Shown here: positions 42,368 through 49,878 of the stretch, piece by piece | Position numbering within the stretch: the stretch's first letter is position 1 | Layout: each line of letters starts with the position of its first letter | Assembly (NCBI GenBank): GCA_009840355.1 | Contig: VXNZ01000026.1 | Span: forward strand, 98,433-162,432 | Length of the DNA stretch: 64,000 bases | Source of the DNA: Chloroflexota bacterium | GTDB taxonomy: Bacteria > Chloroflexota > Dehalococcoidia > Lucifugimonadales > JADFKI01 | Direction of reading: 5' to 3' | The notes under the pieces: generated by a model | What the model was told of the DNA's origin: nothing | Database searches by the model: none | What the model saw: only the letters and a program-made list of their open reading frames with translations | Made by a program: the position numbers and the translations under genes

Positions 42368-42538
42368 GATAGCGTTTCCCTATTAGGTGGTTTGAATAAA
42401 ATACTCCGTTCGTGCTTAGCCTGTCGAAGGGAAAAAACTCAGGGGCGCGTAATTCTACATAGCCTGCGCTGAGCTTGCCGAAGCGCTCACCACGAACGGT
42501 AGCAAAACACTCTTGACCACCTAGAAGGAAACGCTATC
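42368..42538. repeat. MITE-like element with about 23-bp inverted ends
   Basis: The left end GATAGCGTTTCC-CTATT-AGGTGGT (42368-42391) and the inverse of the right end GATAGCGTTTCC-TTCT-AGGTGGT (42516-42538) share 19 identical bases. Inside lies a second nested inverted repeat beginning CCGTTCGTG and ending CACGAACGG. No clear target-site duplication was seen. Non-coding. Confidence 0.65.
42406..42499. repeat. Dispersed palindromic repeat, family B copy 2
   Basis: Starts CCGTTCGTGCTTAGCCTGTC and ends CTCACCACGAACGG. It shares the GTTCGTGGTGAGC / CTGTCGAAGG pieces with the copy at 11613-11705 and is nested inside the larger inverted-repeat element. Confidence 0.6.
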
Positions 42539-42732
42539 TGTGTGTGACTTTGGCATCAGAACAGCGTATCGTGAACTCAGACAGTGGGGGCTGTTATTGC
42601 GAGCCGCCGCGCTTGTCATTCAATTGTGCGCTTATGAAGCCATTGCGAGAAGGCGTGGGAACTCGGCATGCTTGCTTGCGAACTAGCGAGTAGGCGAAAA
42701 TGTAGGAAGAAATGGCAGGAAAAAGGGGGTGG

Positions 42733-42807
42733 TGGTGGCAACGGGTGGGTTCGAACCACCGACCTAACGCTTATGAAGCGTCCGCTCTACCCCTGAGCTA
42801 CGTTGCC
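42733..42807 (-). tRNA. tRNA-Met (CAT anticodon), elongator type
   Basis: Complete cloverleaf on the minus strand. The acceptor stem GGCAACG/CGTTGCC is fully paired; D arm GCTC-AGGGGTA-GAGC; anticodon stem GACGC/GCGTT with loop TTCATAA, giving anticodon CAT; variable loop AGGTC; T arm GGTGG-TTCGAAC-CCACC. Discriminator A and CCA are encoded (42733-42736). The paired first base pair (G1-C72) argues against initiator tRNA, so it is elongator Met, or tRNA-Ile2 if the anticodon C is converted to lysidine. Confidence 0.95.
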
Positions 42808-42816
42808 GTCCTGTTT

Positions 42817-42857
42817 CGTTGCATTGCCTCAAGGGAACAAGCCCTTGAGATGCAACG
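42817..42857 (-). other. Strong hairpin in the tRNA-Met leader
   Basis: CGTTGCAT (42817-42824) and CTCAAGGG (42828-42835) pair with CCCTTGAG (42842-42849) and ATGCAACG (42850-42857). This gives 16 base pairs with one three-base bulge and a six-base loop. It lies between the putative -10 box and the tRNA 5' end. Confidence 0.6.
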
Positions 42858-42860
42858 CCC

Positions 42861-42866
42861 ATTATA
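42861..42866 (-). promoter_or_regulatory. Putative -10 box for tRNA-Met
   Basis: A perfect TATAAT on the minus strand, about 55 bases upstream of the tRNA. The -35 region is not convincing. The RNA start would fall at the base of the leader hairpin. Confidence 0.4.
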
Positions 42867-42980
42867 CGGCAAATCCGACAGCAGATAAAGAGATATATTC
42901 GCGGTTAAGCCGTATTATGTTCGGGGAAGGCACAAGGTGAATTGCAGAACGATAATATTGCGTTACGCAGGTGCGAGAAA

Positions 42981-43370
42981 ATGAACGACACGCAAATTGA
43001 CCCACTAATAAAGCGCGCAGTCGCGGATGCGGTGATGCAACGCGCCATGCTTGAACTGAACAAGCTGCTCGTCGAATTGGCAGCGTTGCTTGACCCGTTC
43101 CCGAACTTCATGGGAGTCAGCACGATACAGGCTATCGAAGTCGAGCCGGGCGGCGCATCCAATCCTGACAACGGCTGCGTGGTTGTGTGTCCGGACGGCG
43201 AGCTGCGCGAACTGGTGCTGCGGATGATACCCGGTCCGTTCGAGATGGGCGGCGTGGAGCAGACAGAAGAGATGGCGGAACTCGAACTGCCACCCGGCGA
43301 ATATGTCGCATACGCATACGCCGCAGTGGAAGAACTGCTGAAGGCGCTGGAAACGCAGCAGGCACGCTAG
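42981..43370 (+). CDS. Hypothetical acidic protein
   Basis: 129 residues from ATG 42981 (the frame opens 13 codons earlier). No family recognised. A helical N-terminal half (IKRAVADAVMQRAMLELNKLLVELAALL) is followed by a hydrophilic beta-type segment (VVVCPDGELRELVLRMIPGPFEMGGV) and an acidic helical tail (YVAYAYAAVEELLKALE). No signal peptide, metal motif or membrane helix. It overlaps the stop of the convergent metallo-beta-lactamase gene by four bases. Codon usage resembles the neighbours, so it is probably real. Confidence 0.7.
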   Translation: MNDTQIDPLIKRAVADAVMQRAMLELNKLLVELAALLDPFPNFMGVSTIQAIEVEPGGASNPDNGCVVVCPDGELRELVLRMIPGPFEMGGVEQTEEMAELELPPGEYVAYAYAAVEELLKALETQQAR

Positions 43371-44134
43371 TCGATCTCGTAGTCTTCGTCGCTCATGCCG
43401 CGGTGCAGAAGCAGGCGTCTTGGCAAGCGTCTGAAGAAGAATTCGCGCCATGTCGGCGGATTAGGCTTGCGTTGCAATAGAATGCGCAGCGCCCTGGACG
43501 CGCCGACGACAAGCGGTTCGCCGTGTCCGCCGCAAAGTATGTCAAAGTCCATCGCGGCAAGGCGCTCGACCGACCGCCTATATTGTGCTGTGTCCGTGCC
43601 GGGGAAGGGCAACGAACGGCTCACCCTGCCGTGTCCCGCGAAAATCGTGTCCCCGCTGAACAGCAGCCCTTCGCGCTCTAGCAGGTAGCAGACGCTGCCG
43701 GGCGTGTGCCCCGGCGTGTACAGCGCGCGAATGCCGCCGGCGATGGGTATCAGGTCGCCTTCTGTCACAAGGCAGTCCAAGCGTGTGCGATGGAAGAACG
43801 GCAGCGCCGCCTCCATCGGTCCGAATATGCCAATGTAGTCGAGCGTGCGGTAATTGCCGTGGCGCTGGCGTGAGTCTGCTTGGTGCGCGAACACGCTCGC
43901 GCCGCTGTGTTTAAGGATGCCCGGCGCGCCGCCGATATGGTCGGGATGGCTGTGCGTCAGCAGTATGCGGCTAATCTCCTCCGGTCGTCTGCCGATGCTG
44001 CGAATGTACCTTATGATACGCTCCGCGCTCCAAGGCATGCCGGTGTCAACCAAGCTCAGCTCGTCGTCTTCAATTAGGTACACGCGCGAGATGTGCGTTC
44101 CCGGAATGGCGTGAATGCCCGGAATAATCTCCAA
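43367..44134 (-). CDS. Metallo-beta-lactamase-fold hydrolase
   Basis: 255 residues from a TTG at 44134, with GGGGAG eight bases upstream; the frame is open to an ATG at 44245, but that stretch overlaps the divergent promoter and lacks family features. The fold is clear: ISRVYLIEDDELSLVDTGMP, the metal motif ILLTHSHPDHIGGAPGIL (HxHxDH), IRALYTPGHTPGSVCYLL, LLFSGDTIFAGHGRVS and the late CGGHGEPLVVG. It is close to the glyoxalase II-like/MBL hydrolase group that cleaves thioesters or lactones, but the substrate cannot be named. Divergent from the LLM monooxygenase gene. Confidence 0.9.
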   Translation of the reverse strand: MEIIPGIHAIPGTHISRVYLIEDDELSLVDTGMPWSAERIIRYIRSIGRRPEEISRILLTHSHPDHIGGAPGILKHSGASVFAHQADSRQRHGNYRTLDYIGIFGPMEAALPFFHRTRLDCLVTEGDLIPIAGGIRALYTPGHTPGSVCYLLEREGLLFSGDTIFAGHGRVSRSLPFPGTDTAQYRRSVERLAAMDFDILCGGHGEPLVVGASRALRILLQRKPNPPTWREFFFRRLPRRLLLHRGMSDEDYEID

Positions 44135-44235
44135 CGAAATCGCTCCCCTGAATAATGTCGGAAATAGTCCTTGCGTATATTTTATCGCATTCTCGTTAAT
44201 CTCTCGTCGATATACGGGATATTCAGGAAGTAAGG

Positions 44236-44241
44236 TATAAT
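44236..44241 (+). promoter_or_regulatory. Putative -10 box for the 44271 monooxygenase
   Basis: A perfect TATAAT 30 bases before the GTG start, with AGGAGG between. No good -35 hexamer at 16-18 bases, so support is partial. Confidence 0.4.
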
Positions 44242-44270
44242 GCACGAAACTTAGAGGAGGTTACAGTTTC

Positions 44271-45113
44271 GTGAACATAGGAATATCCACATTTCCAACT
44301 GACTACTCTGCCGATGTCGTAGTCATCGCCAAGCGCGCCGAAGAACTTGGGTTCGAGTCGTTCTGGGTGCCTGAACACCCCATTCTGCCGGTAAACGCCA
44401 GTTCGCCTTGGCCCGGCTCGGCTGACGGCGTAATTCCGAAGGTGTATGCAGACATAGTCGATCCGTTCGTGGCGCTCGGCAGGGCATCTGCGGTTACGAC
44501 CACGCTGAAGCTCGGCACGGGCATCTGTCTTGTGCCGGAGCGCAACCCGCTGCTGCTCGCCAAAGAAGTCGCGACGCTTGACATGTACTCCAAAGGGCGC
44601 TTCCTATTCGGCATAGGCACGGGCTGGCACCGCGAAGAAGCCGAGATTATGGGCGCGGACTTTGACCATCGCTGGACTCAGACGCGCGAGTCCGTCCTGG
44701 CGATGAAGGAGCTATGGACGAAAGTGGAGAGCGAATACCACGGCAAGTATTACGACTTCCCGCCGGTATATTCCTTCCCGCGACCGGTGCAGCGGCCGCA
44801 TCCGCCGGTGCTGATTGGCGGCATGGCGCGCAATGTATTCAAGCGCGTCGTGGACTGCGGCGACGGCTGGATGCCGAACCGCGTGACGCCGGAGCAGGTG
44901 GCGCAAGGACGCGCGACCATCAGCGAACTCGCAGAAGCCGCAGGAAGAGACCCGTCGTCCATCAGCGTATCCGTTTACGGCCAGCCCGCCGACCGCGACC
45001 TGATAGCGCAACTGCAAGAAGCCGGCGCCGACCGCGTGATGGTGCGCCTACCAACCGAACCTGAAGATGAGTGTATTGCCAGCTTAGAAGGAATTGCGGA
45101 AGCGGTGCTGTAA
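44271..45113 (+). CDS. Luciferase-like (LLM class) flavin/F420-dependent oxidoreductase
   Basis: 280 residues of the bacterial-luciferase-like barrel family, resembling the TIGR03619 F420-dependent subgroup. Diagnostic parts are ISTFPTDYSADVVVIAKRAEELGFESFWVPEHP, LKLGTGICLVPERNPLLLAKEVATLDMYSKGRF, GIGTGWHREEAEIMG, and RPVQRPHPPVLIGGMARNVFKRV. The cofactor may be F420 or FMN. The start is GTG 44271, with AGGAGG ten bases upstream. Such paralogs are numerous in SAR202-type genomes, where they are proposed to attack recalcitrant organic matter. Followed by a palindromic repeat and the convergent second monooxygenase. Confidence 0.92.
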   Translation: MNIGISTFPTDYSADVVVIAKRAEELGFESFWVPEHPILPVNASSPWPGSADGVIPKVYADIVDPFVALGRASAVTTTLKLGTGICLVPERNPLLLAKEVATLDMYSKGRFLFGIGTGWHREEAEIMGADFDHRWTQTRESVLAMKELWTKVESEYHGKYYDFPPVYSFPRPVQRPHPPVLIGGMARNVFKRVVDCGDGWMPNRVTPEQVAQGRATISELAEAAGRDPSSISVSVYGQPADRDLIAQLQEAGADRVMVRLPTEPEDECIASLEGIAEAVL

Positions 45114-45124
45114 ATATCTTCCGA

Positions 45125-45221
45125 TGTCATTCTGAACATAGCGCAGCGGAGTGAAGAATCTGAAATCTTGGCGCATGTGGCGCTCGCAGATTTCAGATTC
45201 CTCGCTGCGCTAGGAATGACA
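45125..45221. repeat. Palindromic repeat, family A copy 2 (core only)
   Basis: Runs from TGTCATTCTGAACATAGCGC to GCGCTAGGAATGACA, with GAATCTGAAATC and its inverse GCAGATTTCAGATTC inside. It resembles the core of the elements at 29611 and 51472 but lacks their inverted ends. It fills the gap between two convergent monooxygenase genes. Confidence 0.65.
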
Positions 45222-45244
45222 GCCAAAGCGGGTGGAGACTGCAA

Positions 45245-46285
45245 TCAACGACGATGGATGATTGGCATCACCTTCTCGCCAAAGAGCCGCATCGACGCCT
45301 GCACCTTCTGTGGCTCCATCTGCCCAGTGTTGAACTTTAGCATCAGGTTGGGCACACCGGCGGATTTGAACGCCATTAGCTCTTCTGCCACTTGGCTTGG
45401 CGTTCCCATTATGAACGACATTTCCAGGCTTTCCCTTGCTGAAGATGTTCCGCTGCCTTGTTGCGTCGGACCGCCTCCGGGATTGAAAAGCCGCCTTGCC
45501 TCGCCGAAGTGCCTGCGCTCTCGCGCGAAACCGTACTCCGCCAGCTCTCGCGCTTCTTCGTGAGTGTCCGCCACGAACACATTCCGCGACGCCCAGCACT
45601 GGTCGAATGTCGCTGCCGTCGTCTGCTCGTCGAAGCCAGATTGGAGCATCGTGTCGCGGAAGGCGTTCAGCCTGTCAGTGAGCGATTCGAGCGGCAGTAT
45701 GCCCAGCATTATCGGCCTTCCAATCCGCGCCATCGCGATGCTAGACGCCTCGCTGATGCACGCGCGAATCAGCGGCGGGTGCGGCTTCTGATACGGTCGC
45801 GGGCGCAGCATCGGGAACTTCATCTGCCAATGCTCGCCCTCGTGCTTCAGCGGCGTCTCCGTCCACGCTTTCATCAGCAATTCCTCGTTCTCGTCAAGAC
45901 GGTCGATGCCGTCCTGCATGTCGATGCCGTAGCCGATGTACTCATAATGATTGAACGCCGACCCGCGTCCCGTGCCGACAATCAGCCTGCCGTGGCTGAG
46001 GTTGTCCAGTGTGGAAGTCTGCACCGCCAGCCGTACCGGATGATGCAGCGCGAGTTCCACCACCGCAAAGCCTATCTTGACATGCTTGGTGCGCGCCGCC
46101 ACCGCCGCGCCGAACACCAGAGGGTCCGCATAAGCCACCGCGCCATCGAAGTGATGCTCCGTAAGCCAAACCGCATCCAAGCCAATGCGCTCCGCAAACT
46201 CAATCTCTTCGAGCGTGCTGTCTATCACCGAACTGTCGCTGTATGGATAGTGGCTTACGGGAAATATAAACGAACCTAATCTCAT
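45245..46285 (-). CDS. Luciferase-like (LLM class) flavin-dependent monooxygenase
   Basis: 346 residues from ATG 46285 (GGAGG five bases upstream; the frame opens 28 codons earlier). Typical LLM layout: RLGSFIFPVSHYPYSD, EFAERIGLDAVWLTEHHFDG, VKIGFAVVELALHHPVRLAVQTSTLDNLSHGRLIVGTGRGS and LRPRPYQKPHPPLIRACIS. It is longer than the 44271 protein and closer to the alkanal-monooxygenase-like branch, so the two are distant relatives, not recent duplicates. Reaction: FMNH2- or F420H2-dependent oxidation of an unknown organic substrate. Convergent with 44271 across a palindromic repeat. Confidence 0.92.
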   Translation of the reverse strand: MRLGSFIFPVSHYPYSDSSVIDSTLEEIEFAERIGLDAVWLTEHHFDGAVAYADPLVFGAAVAARTKHVKIGFAVVELALHHPVRLAVQTSTLDNLSHGRLIVGTGRGSAFNHYEYIGYGIDMQDGIDRLDENEELLMKAWTETPLKHEGEHWQMKFPMLRPRPYQKPHPPLIRACISEASSIAMARIGRPIMLGILPLESLTDRLNAFRDTMLQSGFDEQTTAATFDQCWASRNVFVADTHEEARELAEYGFARERRHFGEARRLFNPGGGPTQQGSGTSSARESLEMSFIMGTPSQVAEELMAFKSAGVPNLMLKFNTGQMEPQKVQASMRLFGEKVMPIIHRR

Positions 46286-46393
46286 TGATGCCTCCGATAT
46301 TTTCAAGTCAACCTGACCAGTATATCGCATCGGCGGGGATTGTATCTTGCCGTCTGAGGGGAGATACATGAGTATTGTCAGCTCAACGAGTGT

Positions 46394-46422
46394 TTGACCT
46401 AATGCCAGTTTGATCCTAGAAT
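46394..46422 (+). promoter_or_regulatory. Sigma-70-type promoter for the DUF262/HEPN module
   Basis: TTGACC (46394-46399) and TAGAAT (46417-46422) with a 17-base spacer. Transcription would begin near 46429, giving a leader of about 44 bases that contains an AAGGA site seven bases before the ATG at 46473. The module therefore appears to carry its own promoter. Confidence 0.6.
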
Positions 46423-46472
46423 GGCGTATAGACTATCCATTGCTCAAAATTCGTGTATAAAAGGATGGAAGA

Positions 46473-47585
46473 ATGGGGCTTGACCAAGAAATCAAAGATA
46501 GGAGTGCTGAGGTTCGCAGCGACGGTTATCCCATGTCCATCGGAGAATTGCTGAACCTATACAATGACGATGAATTGGATATACATCCGGAGTTTCAAAG
46601 ATTCTATCGCTGGTCTCCAGAGCAGAAATCTCGCCTCATAGAGTCCATACTGCTCGGAATACCACTTCCCTCAATCTTTGTCTCGCAAAGAGAAGATGGT
46701 GTATGGGATGTAGTCGACGGATTGCAAAGGCTATCTACAATCTTTGAGTTGGTTGGCGTACTCAAGGATGAAGACGATAACACGCTACCTCCGTTGACGC
46801 TCACGAAAACTAAATACCTTCCTTCACTAGAAGGTATGAAATGGAAGTCTGATGATAAAGAAGAGTCTATTGGTAGAACGAACCAACTCATAATCAGGCG
46901 TTCTAAAATAGATGTGAAAATCATTCTTCGAGAGAGTAGCGAAGATACTAAGTATGAACTCTTTCAACGTCTGAACACTGGAGGGTCCCAGCTATCTGGC
47001 CAAGAACTCCGCAATGTCGTCTTAATGATGGTCAATCCAGATGCCTATAGATGGATTGCTGACTTGGCTAGGTATAAGAACTTCCAAGCGTGCATACCCT
47101 TGTCGGACAGGCTAAAATCGCAGCAGTACGACTTGGAGCTTGTCACTCGTTTCGTGGTGTTCCGACGCTTAGAGCAAACGTCATTAAGCTCAGTAGGCGA
47201 CTTGGGGGAGTTTCTAACTGATAGGATTACTGCTCTTGCCAAGTCTAAAGCCCTCAAGAAGACCTTTTCGATTGAGAAGGAGGCATTTGAGTTCACCTTT
47301 GATAGGCTGGCATCATCCCTAGGCGAGGATAGTTTCCGCAGGTACGATGTAGAAAGAAAGGCATATCGGGGTCCTTTCATAATTTCCGCTTTTGAACCCA
47401 TAGCGATGGGTTTGGGCTATAACTTTGAAGCGTATACTAAGAACGGAAAAACCAAGATACCGAACATCAAAAAAATCTCCAAAGCTCTTTGGGATAATAG
47501 CGAATTCAATAGCGGTTCTGGTAGAAATGCGTCGTCGCGAATACAGACGAACATTCCTCTTGGAAGGCGAATTTTCGCACCATGA
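46473..47585 (+). CDS. DUF262 (ParB/GmrS-like) protein
   Basis: 370 residues with an N-terminal DUF262 domain of the ParB/sulfiredoxin-like fold, as in the GmrS part of type IV restriction enzymes. IHPEFQRFYRWSPEQKSRLIESILLGIPLPSIFV (about residues 38-70) and the DGLQRLSTI motif (82-90, usually DGQQR) are clear; relatives hydrolyse nucleotides through this motif. ELFQRLNTGGSQLSGQELRNV follows, also typical. The C-terminal 170 residues are helical and lack the HNH nuclease of GmrD. The gene is visibly AT-richer than its neighbours and has its own promoter. The downstream HEPN gene starts inside its stop codon (ATGA). Predicted defence or toxin-antitoxin partner; the mechanism is inferred only. 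Confidence 0.9.
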   Translation: MGLDQEIKDRSAEVRSDGYPMSIGELLNLYNDDELDIHPEFQRFYRWSPEQKSRLIESILLGIPLPSIFVSQREDGVWDVVDGLQRLSTIFELVGVLKDEDDNTLPPLTLTKTKYLPSLEGMKWKSDDKEESIGRTNQLIIRRSKIDVKIILRESSEDTKYELFQRLNTGGSQLSGQELRNVVLMMVNPDAYRWIADLARYKNFQACIPLSDRLKSQQYDLELVTRFVVFRRLEQTSLSSVGDLGEFLTDRITALAKSKALKKTFSIEKEAFEFTFDRLASSLGEDSFRRYDVERKAYRGPFIISAFEPIAMGLGYNFEAYTKNGKTKIPNIKKISKALWDNSEFNSGSGRNASSRIQTNIPLGRRIFAP

Positions 47586-48253
47586 GAATTCGGTCGCTTA
47601 CCGAACTGAGCGAATTCTTAGATAACGAACTCGCTTGGCGAAAGAGAGAACTGACGACTCTGCGTTTCACGATACAAAAGGCGAGGGCACATGAGGAGGC
47701 AACGCTACTCAGGGCTGCGATATGCCTCCTGTACGCCCATTGGGAAGGTTTTATTAAGAACGCAGCGACGGCTTACATCTGCTTCGTAGTGTCTCAACGC
47801 TTGAGACTTCATGATGTTGCGCCAAATTTCTTAGCACTCGGATTGCTGTCGGATATCCAACAGCCGGAGCAGTCCAGGGTAGCCACACTGCACACTCATC
47901 TTACCAACTATTTTGCGTCTCAACTGCCTGAACGATTCAGTATAGATTGTGAGAAGGCGATCAACACCCGCTCTAATCTAAATTCGGAGGTTCTCAAAGA
48001 GATACTGCAATATGTGGGAGTTGACGCTACCAGCTACGAAATCCAAAACGTAATGCTCGATGAACGCTTACTGCGAAACAGAAATTCGGTAGCTCACGGA
48101 GAACGTTTGGAGATCCAGTCCGATGACTACATGCCGTTGCATGAGACTATGCTCGAGTTGATCGAGCGATTTCGAACAGATGTGGAAAACGCTGCTGTGT
48201 TAAGTAGATATCGCAGAAATTCTCCTCTATCCGTCAACTCTGAGTCTGGATAG
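47582..48253 (+). CDS. HEPN-domain putative RNase (MAE_28990/MAE_18760-like)
   Basis: 223 residues, mostly helical. The HEPN RNase signature R-x4-H is present as RNRNSVAH (R167 to H172), and ICLLYAHWEGFIKNAATAYICFV (about residues 47-69) matches the N-terminal block of the MAE_28990/MAE_18760 HEPN family. HEPN proteins with this motif are usually metal-independent RNases acting in defence, toxin-antitoxin and RNA-processing systems. The ATG overlaps the stop of the DUF262 gene by four bases, so the products are made together. Codon use is AT-rich like its partner's. Substrate and trigger are unknown; the pair may act as toxin and sensor or as one complex. Confidence 0.85.
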   Translation: MRIRSLTELSEFLDNELAWRKRELTTLRFTIQKARAHEEATLLRAAICLLYAHWEGFIKNAATAYICFVVSQRLRLHDVAPNFLALGLLSDIQQPEQSRVATLHTHLTNYFASQLPERFSIDCEKAINTRSNLNSEVLKEILQYVGVDATSYEIQNVMLDERLLRNRNSVAHGERLEIQSDDYMPLHETMLELIERFRTDVENAAVLSRYRRNSPLSVNSESG

Positions 48254-48435
48254 AATCCTTCTTTGCGTTTTCATAGTGAGCGCACTGTCTGTCCCTTCGT
48301 GTCTTCTACTCTTTCCGTCTCTCTTACTAACTATCTGGCGGATTTCAACACACCTTGCCTTGCCCCATTGCGCGGAGTACACTTGTGGCATTCTGACAGA
48401 CCCCGGTAAGGAGCGCCCAAGCAAGGAGCAATCAT

Positions 48436-49821
48436 ATGACTACCGCGATTTCCGACAGCGAGGCCCTGCGCAGGGCATCTTTGCGATATTTGTGGATGCA
48501 CAACCGAGATTGGACGCAGATGGCGGAGGAGGGCGAGCCGCAGATTATCGAGAGCGGCGACGGCGTGCGCGTCATCGATTCCGACGGCAATTCGTGGATT
48601 GATGTCAACGGCGGCTACAACTCGGTCAATGTGGGCTACGGCCGCGAGGAAATCGGCGAAGCGGCGTATGAGCAGATGGCAAGTTTGCACTACTTCCCGC
48701 AAGGCACGACCACCGTCCCGATGGCAAAACTCGCGGCGAAACTCGCGGAGATTGCGCCGGGCAGCCTGTCCCGCGTGTTCCCGGTAAGCGGCGGTTCGGA
48801 GGCGAACGAGACCGCGCTGAAGATCGCCCGCGCCTACCACAAGCGCACCGGCGAACCGGGTCGTTACAAGGTCATCAGCCGCATCGGGTCGTATCATGGC
48901 ATGACGGCGGGCGTGCTGTGGCTCGGCGGCAGCCCGTATCAGCCGCGCCACGACTACGAGCCGATTTACCCGGGCATGGTGCACGCACCGCAGCCCAACC
49001 CGTACAGATCGGAACGCGCCGACGAGACGCCGTCCGAGAGTGCCGCGCGCTCCGCTGAGGCGGTCGAAAGGCTCATAGAATTTCACGGACCGCAGACTGT
49101 CGCAGCCGTCATCGCAGAGCCGGTGGCGATACCGCAAGGCGCGGTCGTGCCGGGCGACGAATACTGGCCTATGCTGCGCCAAATATGCGACAAGCACGGC
49201 GTGCTGCTCATCGCGGACGAGGTGATTTGCGGTTTCGGGCGCACCGGCAAGATGTTCGCGCTGGAACACTGGGGCGTCGCGCCGGACATTATGACCGTGG
49301 CGAAGGGCATTGTGAGCAGTTACCTGCCGATGGCGGCGGCAATCGTCAGCAAGGAAATTGCGGACGCCTTTGCCGGCGAGCGCAATATCCTGCGGCATGT
49401 GTTCACTGCGGCGGGGCATCCTGTCGCGGCGGCAGCGTCGCTGAAGAACATCGAAATCATCGAGAACGAAGACCTTGTGGCGAATTCTGCACAGGTCGGC
49501 GCGTACTTCAAGGAGCAACTGGAAGGACTGGCCGTTGATCACCCGCTAGTCGGCGATGTGCGCGGCATCGGCTTGCTGCTCGCCGTTGAGCTTGTGAGCG
49601 ACCGCGCGACGAAGGCGGGCTTTGCGCCGGAACTGCGTGTGCCGGAGCGCCTCAACGAGAAGTTCAAGCGGCACGGACTGATTTTCCGCATCAACAGCAA
49701 CATCCTGAACATCGGACCGCCGCTGTGTATCACCCGCGAAGAGGTGGACGAAATCGTGCACGCCATCGACCTGTCCCTCTGGGAACTCGAAGGCGAAATG
49801 GGCATATCGCGGATGACATAG
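48436..49821 (+). CDS. Class-III PLP-dependent aminotransferase (copy 1)
   Basis: 461 residues of the omega-amino-acid/acetylornithine aminotransferase class. The substrate entry DGVRVIDSDGNSWIDVNGGYNSVNVGYG, the PLP phosphate site GGSEANETALKIARAYH, LIADEVICGFGRTGKMFALEHWG (Asp to the pyridine nitrogen), and the Schiff-base Lys in TVAKGIVSSYLPMAA are all intact. It probably deaminates an omega-amino acid (beta-alanine or GABA type) or glutamate-1-semialdehyde-like substrate; the specificity is open. Start ATG 48436 has AAGGAG seven bases upstream. It is followed 57 bases later by a close paralog. Confidence 0.93.
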   Translation: MTTAISDSEALRRASLRYLWMHNRDWTQMAEEGEPQIIESGDGVRVIDSDGNSWIDVNGGYNSVNVGYGREEIGEAAYEQMASLHYFPQGTTTVPMAKLAAKLAEIAPGSLSRVFPVSGGSEANETALKIARAYHKRTGEPGRYKVISRIGSYHGMTAGVLWLGGSPYQPRHDYEPIYPGMVHAPQPNPYRSERADETPSESAARSAEAVERLIEFHGPQTVAAVIAEPVAIPQGAVVPGDEYWPMLRQICDKHGVLLIADEVICGFGRTGKMFALEHWGVAPDIMTVAKGIVSSYLPMAAAIVSKEIADAFAGERNILRHVFTAAGHPVAAAASLKNIEIIENEDLVANSAQVGAYFKEQLEGLAVDHPLVGDVRGIGLLLAVELVSDRATKAGFAPELRVPERLNEKFKRHGLIFRINSNILNIGPPLCITREEVDEIVHAIDLSLWELEGEMGISRMT

Positions 49822-49878
49822 CGAGCTGTTTCGAAATCGGTGGCAAAGCAGGTAGGGGTATCTCATAGGGAGCACCAA

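Larger units (their letters stand above)
42226..42732. other. Intergenic region with nested inverted repeats
   Basis: About 500 bases between the MA-peptidase start and tRNA-Met. The central 171 bases form the inverted-repeat element at 42368-42538, which contains a copy of repeat family B (42406-42499). The remainder shows no gene; an 80-codon plus-strand frame at 42230-42472 reads through the repeats. Confidence 0.45.

Noticed and set aside
42733..42807. Initiator tRNA-fMet
   Set aside because: The first acceptor base pair is G-C, whereas bacterial initiators have a mismatch there.
45458..46279. 273-codon plus-strand frame
   Set aside because: Antisense to the luciferase-like monooxygenase; no recognisable domain.
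48331..49542. 403-codon minus-strand frame
   Set aside because: Antisense to aminotransferase copy 1; Arg/His/Ala-rich and without motifs.
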